Shown piece after piece: positions 40,357 to 48,771 of a stretch of DNA of 64,000 nucleotides. The DNA is taken from positions 3,308,052 to 3,372,051 of the forward strand of contig NZ_HG964497.1 of assembly GCF_000613125.1 (NCBI RefSeq), written 5' to 3'. Each line of letters starts with the position of its first letter. Within the stretch, counting starts at the first letter, position 1. A program made the translations under genes and the position numbers. Source of the DNA: Bacillus sp. EB01 (lineage in GTDB: Bacteria > Bacillota > Bacilli > Bacillales > Cytobacillaceae). The notes beneath the pieces were generated by a model. That model saw only the letters and a list, made by a program, of their open reading frames with translations. It made no database searches and had not been told where the DNA came from.

Positions 40357-41787
40357 ATGAAAAAAGAATTTGTCCAAAGTATTACTTCAATGGATGTTGA
40401 TTTTGCCCAATGGTATACCGATGTTGTCACAAAAGCCGACCTGATTGATTATTCATCAGTTAGAGGATCGATGATTATTCGCCCATACGGGTATGCCCTT
40501 TGGGAAAACATCAGGGATGCACTGGATGCACGCATTAAAGCCACAGGGCATGAAAATGTATATATGCCTCTTTTTATACCAGAGAGTCTGCTTCAAAAGG
40601 AAAAGGACCATGTCGAGGGCTTTGCACCTGAAGTGGCCTGGGTGACACACGGCGGTTCTGAACAATTGGCTGAACGTCTTGTTGTAAGGCCGACTTCCGA
40701 AGTTCTTTTTTGCGAGCATTACAAAAATATCATTCATTCCTACCGGGATTTGCCTAAGCTGTATAATCAGTGGGCTAACGTGGTAAGGTGGGAAAAAACA
40801 ACCCGACCGTTCCTGCGTACACTGGAGTTCCTATGGCAAGAGGGGCACACCGCGCATGAAACCGATGAGGATGCGCATGAAGAAACAAAGAAGATGCTTG
40901 ATGTGTATGCGGATGTACTTGAAAATATCCTGGCAATTCCAGTTATAAAAGGACAAAAGACCGAGAAGGAAAAGTTTGCTGGCGCTAAATTCACATATAC
41001 TGTAGAAAGTCTTATGCATGATGGAAAGGCACTGCAATCAGCGACATCCCATCATCTAGGTAATGGTTTTGCAAAGGCTTTTGGCATTCAATTTTTAGAT
41101 AGAGAAGGGAAGCTGCAGCATGTCCATCAAACATCTTGGGGCTTTACCACCAGAGTAATCGGGGCGCTGATCATGGTTCATGGTGATGACAGGGGACTTG
41201 TTATTCCCCCTAAAGCGGCGCCAACCCAAATTATGATCGTGCCAGTTGCGCAACATAAGGAGGGTGTCTTGGATTTTGCTTACACTCTTAAGGATAAATT
41301 ATCTACTTCTTTCAGGGTTGGTATTGATGCGAGTGATAAACAACCTGGCTGGAAGTTCAATGAATATGAAATGAAGGGCGTTCCTATCCGGCTGGAAGCA
41401 GGTCCCCGTGATATAGAAAAAAATCAGGTGGTCCTTGTGAGAAGGGATACTGGCGAAAAAATTGTCACTCCGCTCGATGGTCTGGCTGAAAAGCTAACAT
41501 CATTGCTTGATGAAATTCAGAACAACCTATTTACAAGGGCGAAGGATTTGCTCGAAAAGAAAACATCTACTGCAACAACCATGGATGAATTCAAAGCACG
41601 TCTTGAGGACAATCCAGGCATGATTAAGGCAATGTGGTGCGGAAAGCAAGAGTGCGAGGACAAAATCAAGGAAGAAACAGGAGCTACTTCAAGGTGCATG
41701 CCATTTGATCAGGAAAAAGTCTCTGAGAACTGTGTTTGCTGCCGTGACAAGGCTGAACACCTGGTAGTCTGGGCAAAGGCTTATTAA
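40357..41787 (+). CDS. proS: prolyl-tRNA synthetase, short (archaeal/eukaryotic-like) type
   Basis: A 476-residue class II synthetase without the editing insertion of the long bacterial ProRS. Motif 2 [24 protein letters not shown], the VVRPTSE motif and motif 3 region [27 protein letters not shown] are the signatures, and the C-terminus has the Cys-rich zinc-like part (WCGKQECED...CVCC) and ends AKAY as in the ProS type 3 group. It charges tRNA-Pro. The start at 40357 follows AAAGGAGAG, after the T-box terminator; an upstream in-frame extension is only leader RNA. Confidence 0.95.
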   Translation: MKKEFVQSITSMDVDFAQWYTDVVTKADLIDYSSVRGSMIIRPYGYALWENIRDALDARIKATGHENVYMPLFIPESLLQKEKDHVEGFAPEVAWVTHGGSEQLAERLVVRPTSEVLFCEHYKNIIHSYRDLPKLYNQWANVVRWEKTTRPFLRTLEFLWQEGHTAHETDEDAHEETKKMLDVYADVLENILAIPVIKGQKTEKEKFAGAKFTYTVESLMHDGKALQSATSHHLGNGFAKAFGIQFLDREGKLQHVHQTSWGFTTRVIGALIMVHGDDRGLVIPPKAAPTQIMIVPVAQHKEGVLDFAYTLKDKLSTSFRVGIDASDKQPGWKFNEYEMKGVPIRLEAGPRDIEKNQVVLVRRDTGEKIVTPLDGLAEKLTSLLDEIQNNLFTRAKDLLEKKTSTATTMDEFKARLEDNPGMIKAMWCGKQECEDKIKEETGATSRCMPFDQEKVSENCVCCRDKAEHLVVWAKAY

Positions 41788-41793
41788 AAATCA

Positions 41794-41833
41794 AAAAATC
41801 CCGTTCCTCTTAAGCAAGGTACGGGATTTTTTT
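41794..41833 (+). terminator. terminator of proS
   Basis: AAATCCCGT pairs with ACGGGATTT and is followed by seven T residues; A-run flanks allow action on both strands. Confidence 0.92.
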
Positions 41834-41856
41834 GTGAAGCTACACAAAGTTACTTA

Positions 41857-42030
41857 TTAATCATCTTTCGTCTTCTCATCAGAGCTGCTTTTGTTTTCTG
41901 ATATAATTTTTTCGATTTTCTTTGTATCACCTTTAGCATTGATAATGCTGACCAAATCTGTCATGTTTTCGGCAATTTGCTCATCATCGAGGCGGTCGCT
42001 GTCTGTTAATGCTTTCTCGTCTTTATTCAT
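41857..42030 (-). CDS. 57-aa acidic hydrophilic protein, unknown function
   Basis: A minus-strand frame of 57 residues starting MNKDEKALTDSDRLDDEQ and ending in a Lys/Asp/Ser-rich tail (SSSDEKTKDD). AAGGGGTG lies five bases before the ATG. It is followed 22 bases upstream on the same strand by the small lipoprotein gene, so the two may be cotranscribed. It is soluble and probably partly disordered. I do not know the family. Confidence 0.6.
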   Translation of the reverse strand: MNKDEKALTDSDRLDDEQIAENMTDLVSIINAKGDTKKIEKIISENKSSSDEKTKDD

Positions 42031-42051
42031 TATTTCACCCCTTGAAATGGC

Positions 42052-42252
42052 TTATTCTTCAAATTCTTCCCGATCCTGTTTTTCGGGATCTGTGTAAGGG
42101 CTATTTTCACCTGAATTATTAGTCGGACGGTCACTTTGCTTGTTGCCTTCTTCATCGACTACAGGCGGCGCTGGATCTTCGGCATTACCGCAGCCAGCAA
42201 CACTAAAAATAAGGAATAGTGCGGCAATGCCTGCTTTTCCAATTTTAAGCAT
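42052..42252 (-). CDS. small lipoprotein
   Basis: A 66-residue lipoprotein with a clear signal (MLKIGKAGIAALFLIFSVAGC, Cys 21 lipidated) and a hydrophilic acidic mature part of 45 residues (NAEDPAPPVVDEEG...) ending in an EEFEE tail. GGAGG precedes the ATG by seven bases. The function is unknown. It precedes the 57-residue gene on the minus strand. Confidence 0.75.
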   Translation of the reverse strand: MLKIGKAGIAALFLIFSVAGCGNAEDPAPPVVDEEGNKQSDRPTNNSGENSPYTDPEKQDREEFEE

Positions 42253-42350
42253 GGGCTACCTCCATCTTTGCTGTTTTAGTATTTATATACCCATAAATCG
42301 GGATATTTAACAGGAAAAAGGAAACTGTCTAATAGGAGAGAAAAAATACA

Positions 42351-42920
42351 ATGAATTTTTTATGGGATTTTGATGGAACAATCTTTGATACATATCCTTC
42401 TTATACAAAATTGTTTAGTGAAATTACCGGAAATCGTATTTCAGAGGAGGAGGCGTTTGCCCAGCTTAAGGTTTCGTTTGGTCATGCCTTTTCTCATTTC
42501 GAGCTGTCAAATGAGGAGAGCACCCGAATGAGAAGGGAAGTCAGGCTGATTGGCATAGATAAGTTCAAGCCTTTTCCTGGAGTGAAAGAAGTCTTAAAGA
42601 AGGCTGAAATAAACGTCATCATGACTCATAAGGAAAAAGAGGATGTCGGCAAAGTCCTGGAGTATTACGGACTTAGCGGCTACTTTACGGAAATTGTCGG
42701 ACAAGAAGATGGTTTTCCGAGGAAGCCGGATCCTGCCGCATACCGATATCTTCACAACAAATATCACATTGATCTAGCAATTGGTGATAGGGCGCTTGAC
42801 CTTGAACCAGCGCGAATTCTTGGTATCCGGACACTTTCATTTCAGAATAGGGCTGCTGAAGCGGACTTTTACCTTGATGACTATCGTGACTTTTCTGAAA
42901 AAATAGTGCCTCAGCTCTGA
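42351..42920 (+). CDS. HAD-superfamily phosphatase
   Basis: A 189-residue subfamily IA HAD enzyme: motif I DFDGTIFDT (nucleophile Asp8, acid Asp10), motif II with MTHK, motif III Lys in RKPDPAAY and motif IV IGDRALDLE. Such enzymes hydrolyse small phosphomonoesters (phosphoglycolate, sugar phosphates); the cap (KVSFGHAFSHFELS) gives no clear substrate. It is a stand-alone gene with a good upstream GGAGAG. Confidence 0.88.
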   Translation: MNFLWDFDGTIFDTYPSYTKLFSEITGNRISEEEAFAQLKVSFGHAFSHFELSNEESTRMRREVRLIGIDKFKPFPGVKEVLKKAEINVIMTHKEKEDVGKVLEYYGLSGYFTEIVGQEDGFPRKPDPAAYRYLHNKYHIDLAIGDRALDLEPARILGIRTLSFQNRAAEADFYLDDYRDFSEKIVPQL

Positions 42921-42957
42921 TGGTAATTAACCTAAAACGGTGACCTGATGCTTATTC

Positions 42958-43150
42958 GGTAACAGTGAGGGTTCTCTGTGCCAAAACTGAGGCACCAGGA
43001 CTGCAAAAGGTAAAAGACGAACTCTATCAGTGCCCGAACGGAGGCACTGCAAAAGGTAACAGAGGAGCTCTATCTGTGCCCGAATGACGGCCCAAGGATT
43101 GTAAAAGGTAACAGAGAAGCTCTATCAGTGCCCAAACTGAGGCCCGAAAA
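42958..43150. repeat. second array of the GGTAACA repeat family
   Basis: GGTAACAG, GGTAAAAG, GGTAACAG and GGTAACAG start at 42958, 43009, 43055 and 43107 (spacing 51, 46, 52). Units carry CTCTATC(T/A)GTGCCCGAA and related blocks, so this belongs with the array at 5878. Here the hairpin stems differ: CAGTGCC...GGCACTG (about 43028-43049) and ACAGA...TCTGT. It fills the gap between the HAD gene and the convergent radical SAM gene. Confidence 0.8.
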
Positions 43151-43225
43151 AATAGAGTACATGTACACCGAACACACAAGATTCAAGAAGGATTTACCCA
43201 AACCAAAGTAGCCCTAGCCATAATG

Positions 43226-43258
43226 AAAAAAGACAGCCTATTTTGAAGGCTGTCTTTC
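43226..43258 (-). terminator. terminator of the radical SAM gene
   Basis: AAAGACAGCC pairs with GGCTGTCTTT; on the minus strand a T run follows. Confidence 0.9.
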
Positions 43259-43271
43259 TCATGTTGATTAA

Positions 43272-44528
43272 TTAAACTGTTACTGCTTCTTTGCCGCGCA
43301 TTGCTTTTGGAATGTATACGCAATATGGTTCGCTTTCCATATAGTCACCTGTGACTGCATATGTCCTCGAGCGGGAGCCGCCGCAAATTTTATTGAACTC
43401 ACAAACCCCGCATTTCCCTTTGTATTTATCAGGCTGGCGAAGGTTTTTCAATACTTCGGATTCTCGATAAATAGTCGCAAGCGGCTGCTCACGGACGTTT
43501 CCAACTACAATTGGCAGAAGTCCGCTTGGCAATACATCCCCGATATGGTCGACGAAAATAAAGCCATTTCCATCATTTACGCCTTGAGGAGCACGCTTCA
43601 GTCCGTCGATGATGCCTTCCTGGTCCATGGTCATTGTATCTTCATAGCGAATTTCGCCGCGGTCAATTACATGATCGCGGGCTTTTTCCTGAAGAACTAC
43701 CCTGCGGTAGTGCTGGGCTGCAGTCGTTTTAATATCATATGGTGCAGTTTTGCTAAGCTGATACAGCCAGCGGAACACTTTTTCATGCTCAGCAGGAGTA
43801 ATACACTTGTCTTCCTGGCCGCGTCCAGTTGGTACAAGAAGGAAGATGTACCACATAACTGCGCCCAATTCAGCGACCAGCTTTGACATTTCTTCTAGAT
43901 GGTCATAATTATAACGGGAAATAACTGTATTGATTTGCAATGGCATTTCAAGCTCGTTCAAGTATTTAATTTTTTCAATCGTCATGTCGAATGAGCCAGG
44001 AACTCCCCTGAAAGCATCATGAATTTCAGCGTTTGGCGCATCAAGGCTAAAGCCCCAGCGCGAAAGTCCTACATCTTTTGCCTGTTTCATTTTTTCCTTT
44101 GTAACATTGTCAGTAGCACTTGGTACCATTGAAACTCGCATACCTTTTTTGACAGCGTAATCCGCAAGCTCCATCAGATCCTCGCGCATCATACAATCCC
44201 CGCCGCTGAAAACGAGCATAGGGTTGCCCATGTTATAAATCTGGTCAATCAGATTAATTCCTTCTTCATGATTCAGTTCACGTGGATCCTTCGTTAATTG
44301 AGCATCAGCGCGGCAATGCACGCATTTCAGCTGGCAAGCCCTTGTAACTTCCCAGATTACGATAAATGGGTTTTCATTATAGTCCATTTTCGGTCCTAGG
44401 CCCATATTCCCATGCGGATGTCCGCCTGGATGTCCCATTCTATGTGGGTGGCCGCCTGGATGCCCCATTTTTTGTGGATGTCCCATACCTTGCATTATCA
44501 TCACCATGCTTCTCTGAATTTTAGTCAT
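43272..44528 (-). CDS. radical SAM/SPASM protein with His-rich N-terminus (TIGR04053-like)
   Basis: A 418-residue protein. Residues 15-41 are a run of GHP/HPHR/GGHP repeats, likely metal-binding. The radical SAM 4Fe-4S motif is C65-x3-C69-x2-C72 (CQLKCVHC), followed by the barrel with VFSGGDCMMR and GFSLDAPN. The C-terminus is a SPASM-type region, CGVCEFNKICGGSRSRTYAVTGDY...C, which carries extra iron-sulfur ligands. It is related to NirJ/AhbD heme-modifying and peptide-modifying enzymes; the substrate is unknown and no precursor peptide is seen nearby. The start is uncertain because the ATG at 44528 lacks a good ribosome site. Confidence 0.85.
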   Translation of the reverse strand: MTKIQRSMVMIMQGMGHPQKMGHPGGHPHRMGHPGGHPHGNMGLGPKMDYNENPFIVIWEVTRACQLKCVHCRADAQLTKDPRELNHEEGINLIDQIYNMGNPMLVFSGGDCMMREDLMELADYAVKKGMRVSMVPSATDNVTKEKMKQAKDVGLSRWGFSLDAPNAEIHDAFRGVPGSFDMTIEKIKYLNELEMPLQINTVISRYNYDHLEEMSKLVAELGAVMWYIFLLVPTGRGQEDKCITPAEHEKVFRWLYQLSKTAPYDIKTTAAQHYRRVVLQEKARDHVIDRGEIRYEDTMTMDQEGIIDGLKRAPQGVNDGNGFIFVDHIGDVLPSGLLPIVVGNVREQPLATIYRESEVLKNLRQPDKYKGKCGVCEFNKICGGSRSRTYAVTGDYMESEPYCVYIPKAMRGKEAVTV

Positions 44529-44891
44529 GCATCTGTTCTAGTAACCAACATAAACATGATGTTCTATACGTTAATTATAAAAGTTAAAAACAAGGAAAAA
44601 GGAACTGGATTGTTACGATATTTCTACATTACTGTGCCAAAAAATAAAACAGTATAGCAGAATACAATATTTATATATTACATTTCGGTTACAGAAATAT
44701 TTCAAGAGAGTGATAGATTTAGCAGGGAAATCCAGTTTTAATGGGGATTTGAGGAAATTCTTCCATGTAAAATAAGGGGATATATTTTCCTGTAGAGGGC
44801 TTTTTTGTCTATGTGACCATATTTTAGAGGTGTTATTGGTGTTTAAAATTCCTTTAAGATGGAAATACAAACAAATTTAGGAGATGACACC
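44529..44891. other. gene-free region between divergent radical SAM and LysM genes
   Basis: It is AT-rich and holds the promoters for both genes and the WalR-like site at 44677-44693. I see no reading frame of note. Confidence 0.5.
44677..44693 (-). promoter_or_regulatory. WalR-type box
   Basis: On the minus strand TGTAACCGAAATGTAAT matches TGTWAH-N5-TGTWAH, the WalR (YycF) consensus. It lies about 200 bases before the LysM-NlpC gene; in B. subtilis such autolysin genes are under WalR control. Confidence 0.45.
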
Positions 44892-45866
44892 ATGAAAAAA
44901 CAACTTACAACTTCAGCCATTGCGGCCGGAATTCTTTTTAGTACATTTAGTGGACAAGCTAGCGCTTCTGAAATATATAAAGTGAAATCTGGCGACAGCC
45001 TTTGGAAAATCTCGAAAAATTATAATCTGACAATCTCTCAATTAAAACAGTGGAATTCACTATCGGGTGACACAATCTATGTAAATCAATCACTTAAAGT
45101 ATCAGCCCCCGAATCAACTACTGTAAAAGCCTCTCCAGCTACTTATACAGTTAAATCTGGTGATACATTATGGGAAATTTCGAGAGACTATAACACAACT
45201 GTCAGCAAGTTAAAATCTCTAAATGGCCTTTCCGGTGACACAATCTATGTTGGCCAGGTATTAAAAGTTGAAGGTACAGCTTCAGTTGCTTCAGCACAGA
45301 CAGTTACAAGCACTTCAACATCAACATCAACGTATACAGTAAAATCAGGCGATACATTGTCAGAGATCGCGGTAGATTTTAAAACGACTGTATCCGCAAT
45401 TAAATCTCTCAACAACCTTACGAGTGATATCATTTATGTTGGGCAAACTTTGAAGGTTTCTGGAACAGCATCATATACTCCAGTTAGAACAGCAACTGTA
45501 CAAACTTCATCCACTGTTGATGCATTGATCGCGGAAGCGAAAAAACATCTTGGCTCACCATATCTTTGGGGCGGAAATACTCCTGCTGGATTTGACTGCA
45601 GCGGCTATCTGAAATATGTGTTCGCAAAGGTTGGCGTTACAATTCCGCGTACAGTTGCAACAATTTGGGATGCAACAAAACCAGTATCTTCTTTAAAAGC
45701 GGGAGATCTCGTGTTCTACACAACCTATAAGGCAGGCCCTTCCCATGCTGGCATTTATCTAGGAAATAATAAATTCATTCATGCTTCATCCTCAGGTGTA
45801 ATGATTACTGATATGTCTAACTCCTATTGGAAGCCTCGTTATTTGGGTGCAAGAACTGCTTTTTAA
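44892..45866 (+). CDS. LysM-NlpC/P60 D,L-endopeptidase (LytE/CwlS-like)
   Basis: A 324-residue secreted autolysin: signal peptide ending in ASA (residues about 24-26), three LysM domains each with SGD(S/T)LW/SEI and NSLSGDTIYV-type cores, then a NlpC/P60 domain with catalytic Cys in FDCSGYLKYVF, His in PSHAGIYLG and the third polar residue in KFIHASSSG. It cuts the D-Glu-meso-DAP bond of the stem peptide and helps wall growth and cell separation. The start at 44892 follows AGGAGAT; the frame is open 11 codons further up without purpose. A WalR-like site lies upstream. Confidence 0.93.
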   Translation: MKKQLTTSAIAAGILFSTFSGQASASEIYKVKSGDSLWKISKNYNLTISQLKQWNSLSGDTIYVNQSLKVSAPESTTVKASPATYTVKSGDTLWEISRDYNTTVSKLKSLNGLSGDTIYVGQVLKVEGTASVASAQTVTSTSTSTSTYTVKSGDTLSEIAVDFKTTVSAIKSLNNLTSDIIYVGQTLKVSGTASYTPVRTATVQTSSTVDALIAEAKKHLGSPYLWGGNTPAGFDCSGYLKYVFAKVGVTIPRTVATIWDATKPVSSLKAGDLVFYTTYKAGPSHAGIYLGNNKFIHASSSGVMITDMSNSYWKPRYLGARTAF

Positions 45867-45917
45867 AAAAAAAAGGGCATAGGCCTGATAGTTTTCCATA
45901 CCCAAACATATAAAAAT

Positions 45918-45950
45918 TAAAACACCGGCGAATATTTGCCGGTGTTTTAA
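45918..45950. terminator. bidirectional terminator between convergent LysM and DUF3243 genes
   Basis: AAAACACCGGC pairs with GCCGGTGTTTT, an 11-bp perfect stem flanked by A and T. Confidence 0.93.
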
Positions 45951-45951
45951 T

Positions 45952-46290
45952 TTATTCATTACCCGCCCATTTTACAAGCATATGTGCAAGCATATGGCGT
46001 TCTTCTTCATTCCCGGCGTTCCAAAGCTCCAATAACAGTGCTTCTTCACGGTTTTGCGGCTGGGCATTATCTGCAAGATAATTTGCGACCTTTTGGGCCC
46101 CAACGGCTAACTGCTCCTCATCCATCCCGAGCCGCTTGCCAAGCTCGACACGTTTGCCAAGATAGTTTTTAAATTCGTTAAAATCTTGAAGTTTATCATA
46201 CATTTGATCCTGATCGATGCGGTCTACGACTTCATCTACTTTTGAGGCATCAAAATCGCCATCTTTGTGCATTGCATGGTCCTTTTCCAT
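45952..46290 (-). CDS. DUF3243-family protein
   Basis: A 112-residue acidic helical protein with NEFKNYLGKRVELGKRLGMDEEQLAVGAQKVANYLADN and WNAGNEEERHMLAHMLVKW, the sequence core of DUF3243 (YmfJ-like) proteins. No enzymatic role is known. GGAGGG lies seven bases before the ATG at 46290. Confidence 0.85.
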   Translation of the reverse strand: MEKDHAMHKDGDFDASKVDEVVDRIDQDQMYDKLQDFNEFKNYLGKRVELGKRLGMDEEQLAVGAQKVANYLADNAQPQNREEALLLELWNAGNEEERHMLAHMLVKWAGNE

Positions 46291-46356
46291 ATGAAATCCC
46301 TCCTAGCATTTGTGTATCCCTCCTCTTTTATCCAAAAGGAAATCCTGTCAAACATG

Positions 46357-46689
46357 CTATCCAAGGTTGTCGTGGATAGAAGGGATGTAAACATCTTGCA
46401 GAAAAACAACTTCTTTGAAAAAGCTTTTAATTAGCAGCCATCTAGCAGGATAGGTTTTTATAAAATCTTCAGCACACACATTTGAATAGATTAAAAGCAT
46501 GTTGACGTGTTTTGAATGTTTCCTAAGGTCAAAAAGCAGGGCATGGAAATTCGTATAATGGATATATAGCTGACAGGGGTTTAATTTAACTGTCTTAAGA
46601 CCTTTTATCCTTAGGAAATCGTAAAGTGATTGCTTTTGTTGGATTGAGCCAATCAAGCAATCTTCATTAACAAATACTATTGCATCCAT
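46357..46689 (-). CDS. 110-aa protein of unknown function
   Basis: A 110-residue alpha/beta protein: MDAIVFVNEDCLIGSIQQKQSLYDFLRIKGL, then NMLLIYSNVCAEDF and FFKEVVFLQDVYIP. The order of strands and helices and the position of the Gln-rich helix are loosely like the N-terminal domain of serine recombinases, but there is no catalytic serine motif, so I do not assign it. GGGAG precedes the ATG by seven bases. Monocistronic as far as can be seen. Confidence 0.6.
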   Translation of the reverse strand: MDAIVFVNEDCLIGSIQQKQSLYDFLRIKGLKTVKLNPCQLYIHYTNFHALLFDLRKHSKHVNMLLIYSNVCAEDFIKTYPARWLLIKSFFKEVVFLQDVYIPSIHDNLG

Positions 46690-46834
46690 TTAATTCTCCC
46701 AGTATCATTGATATAAACAGTTATTGTCAGAAAGTTATAAAAATATTCATATATTGACCAATGACTTCAAATTTTTCATTGCAGGCTATTCATGATACTG
46801 TGGATTTAAAACCAACAATAGTAGGAGCGAAAAA

Positions 46835-47668
46835 ATGCCCATGAAACTAAGTGAGCTCAAACAGCATTTTAGCGATAAAATCGAAGAGAATAATGAATCG
46901 CTCACCGAAACATTAATGAAAGAAATGTCCCGATTCTATAATTATGAATTTGTAAATGAGGAAGCAAAAGAACGTACCACACGATACTTCTATGATTTAG
47001 TCAGGATGGTTTCCGAAGGGCTGAAAGATGAAGATGTAAAGGAGCAGGCGTTTAAATGGGGAGAAGGGATAGGCTTTTATTCTGTTGAAAATAATGGTGA
47101 CCTGGGCAACACCATTAAAGGCGCTACAGTTTATAAAAATGTAATATGGTTGTTTATTTTTGAGGAAGGCAAGAAGATTAACGCTGAACCTGACGACATG
47201 CTCCATGTAATCAGTGAGATAGACCATATTTTTAATATGATGGTTCATGGCTTTAGCACTGCTTTTACAAGCAATGCGGAAAAATTGTTAAAAGAATCCC
47301 GGGATCTTTATCTAAAAATTTCGGTACCCATTGTTCCTATTACACAAAAGCTGGCTGTCTTGCCGCTGATTGGTGAAATAAATGAAATGCGCTCGGAAAC
47401 CCTGATCGTTGATACTCTGGATACATGTGTTAAAAAAAGGCTGGAAACATTGGTTATCGATTTATCCGGAGTAGTGGAGGTAGACCTGATTGGAATCGAA
47501 GTGTTATTCAAATTGCTCCGTTCCCTAAACTTGCTGGGTGTCAAACCGGTCATTACAGGGATGAGGGGAGAAATCAGTAAAACCTTCGTAAACCTCGGAA
47601 TCAACCTTGAAAATATCGCAATCCATAGCAATCTGGAGCAAGCATTAAAGGAATTGGATTTTTTTTAA
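46835..47668 (+). CDS. RsbR-type stressosome paralogue (RsbRD-like) with STAS domain
   Basis: A 277-residue protein with an N-terminal helical non-heme globin-like domain (1-150) and a C-terminal STAS domain (about 160-277): VPIVPITQKLAVLPLIGEINEMRSE and LVIDLSGVVEVDLIGIEVLF. It fits RsbRD/YqhA, which sits in the stressosome that releases sigma-B. The two phospho-threonines of RsbRA lie in GTIDTER and VVDTMVAH; here the matching residues read GEINEMR (E184) and EVDLIG (L218), so neither can be phosphorylated. AGGAG precedes the ATG. It is convergent with the Mn catalase gene. Confidence 0.82.
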   Translation: MPMKLSELKQHFSDKIEENNESLTETLMKEMSRFYNYEFVNEEAKERTTRYFYDLVRMVSEGLKDEDVKEQAFKWGEGIGFYSVENNGDLGNTIKGATVYKNVIWLFIFEEGKKINAEPDDMLHVISEIDHIFNMMVHGFSTAFTSNAEKLLKESRDLYLKISVPIVPITQKLAVLPLIGEINEMRSETLIVDTLDTCVKKRLETLVIDLSGVVEVDLIGIEVLFKLLRSLNLLGVKPVITGMRGEISKTFVNLGINLENIAIHSNLEQALKELDFF

Positions 47669-47675
47669 ACACAAT

Positions 47676-47712
47676 AAAGGCTTCCGTCATTTTTGACGGG
47701 AGCCTATTTTTT
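47676..47712. terminator. terminator between the RsbR-like and Mn catalase genes
   Basis: AGGCTTCCGTC pairs with GACGGGAGCCT and is followed by a T run; it can serve both convergent genes. Confidence 0.9.
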
Positions 47713-48560
47713 TACTCTTTATGAAGTTTTCTTTGTTCCATATCAAGCGGGAGGGTGTTATGGACATTTGGCGGTGCAGGAGATAGCTCCGGCTTCACTC
47801 CTTCCGGCTTTGGCTCACTCACATACTGATACTCGCCCTGGCCGTCCAGACTTGGCCCCTGGGCCCAGCGCCCTGTGGCACTTTGTTCACCTGCAGAGAA
47901 GTTATAAAGATTGTAGGCGACATCAAGCCGCTCCTTCTCGCGTGGGAATGTGCTTGGTGTCAATTTGCCTTCTATCTCCTCAAGCTCGGCAATGGCTGCC
48001 ATCCATTGATTTTGATGATAGGCATCGCGGGCAATCAATACAGACAGGAGATCCTTTACACCACGATCATCGGTCATTTCATACAATCTTACTGCCTGAA
48101 GCCGGCCTTGAGATTCTGCATGAAGATTTGAACGGAAGTCGGCAAGAAGGTTTCCGCTTGATGTAATGTAACTTCCCATCCATGGATTGCCGACACTGTC
48201 ACTAGGTCGTGCACCAAGTCCTGATACTATAACATGCTGCGGATTCATTCCGCCCATAACGGCACCAATCAGCGGATCTTTCGCGGCATCTTCCTGTGCG
48301 GTTACAGGAGCTTTATCCAGGAGTCTGGCCACCAGGGTAGCTAGCATTTCCACGTGGCCGATTTCCTCAGTCCCAATGTCGAGAAGAAGGTCTTTGTACT
48401 TTTCATTTCCTCGAGTACTCCAGCCTTGGAATAGGTACTGCATGGCAACAGTCATTTCACCAAACTGACCGCCTATGAGTTCCTGAACCTTTTTTGCGAA
48501 TAACGGATCAGGCCTGTCCGGTTTTGCCTCAAATTGGAGTTCTTTAATGTGATAAAACAT
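47712..48560 (-). CDS. manganese (non-heme) catalase
   Basis: A 282-residue ferritin-fold catalase. The di-manganese ligands are in GGQFGEMTVAMQY, GTEEIGHVEML, NLHAESQGR and DAYHQNQW. It splits H2O2 in the cytosol or spore. It resembles YdbD of B. subtilis in length. The start at 48560 (MFYHIKELQFEA) follows AAAGGAGG; the 17 earlier codons look unlikely. A sigma-B-type promoter lies upstream, as is known for ydbD. Confidence 0.93.
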   Translation of the reverse strand: MFYHIKELQFEAKPDRPDPLFAKKVQELIGGQFGEMTVAMQYLFQGWSTRGNEKYKDLLLDIGTEEIGHVEMLATLVARLLDKAPVTAQEDAAKDPLIGAVMGGMNPQHVIVSGLGARPSDSVGNPWMGSYITSSGNLLADFRSNLHAESQGRLQAVRLYEMTDDRGVKDLLSVLIARDAYHQNQWMAAIAELEEIEGKLTPSTFPREKERLDVAYNLYNFSAGEQSATGRWAQGPSLDGQGEYQYVSEPKPEGVKPELSPAPPNVHNTLPLDMEQRKLHKE

Positions 48561-48618
48561 ATTTATTCCTCCTTTCAATGGTAAAGCACAAGGATTGCTA
48601 TCAATGCACAAGAATCTA

Positions 48619-48643
48619 TTACCCTCATGAGAAGACTAAAAAC
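48619..48643 (-). promoter_or_regulatory. sigma-B-type promoter of the Mn catalase gene
   Basis: On the minus strand GTTTTT (48643-48638), a 13-base spacer and GGGTAA (48624-48619), against the consensus GTTTAA-N13/14-GGGTAT. Confidence 0.72.
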
Positions 48644-48771
48644 GGGAAATTGTACCAAAGTTGATTGGGAAATGTTGGTCTGGTTGGCCCCCGATACCCA
48701 GTTCAATTTGGGTTTATGCCCTTGGTAATCCGGCAATAATGGCAGTATGAAAAAGGAAGGAGGCAGCTCTA

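Noticed and set aside
44859-44891. Upstream ATG of the LysM endopeptidase
   Set aside because: The signal peptide and AGGAGAT ribosome site place the start at 44892.
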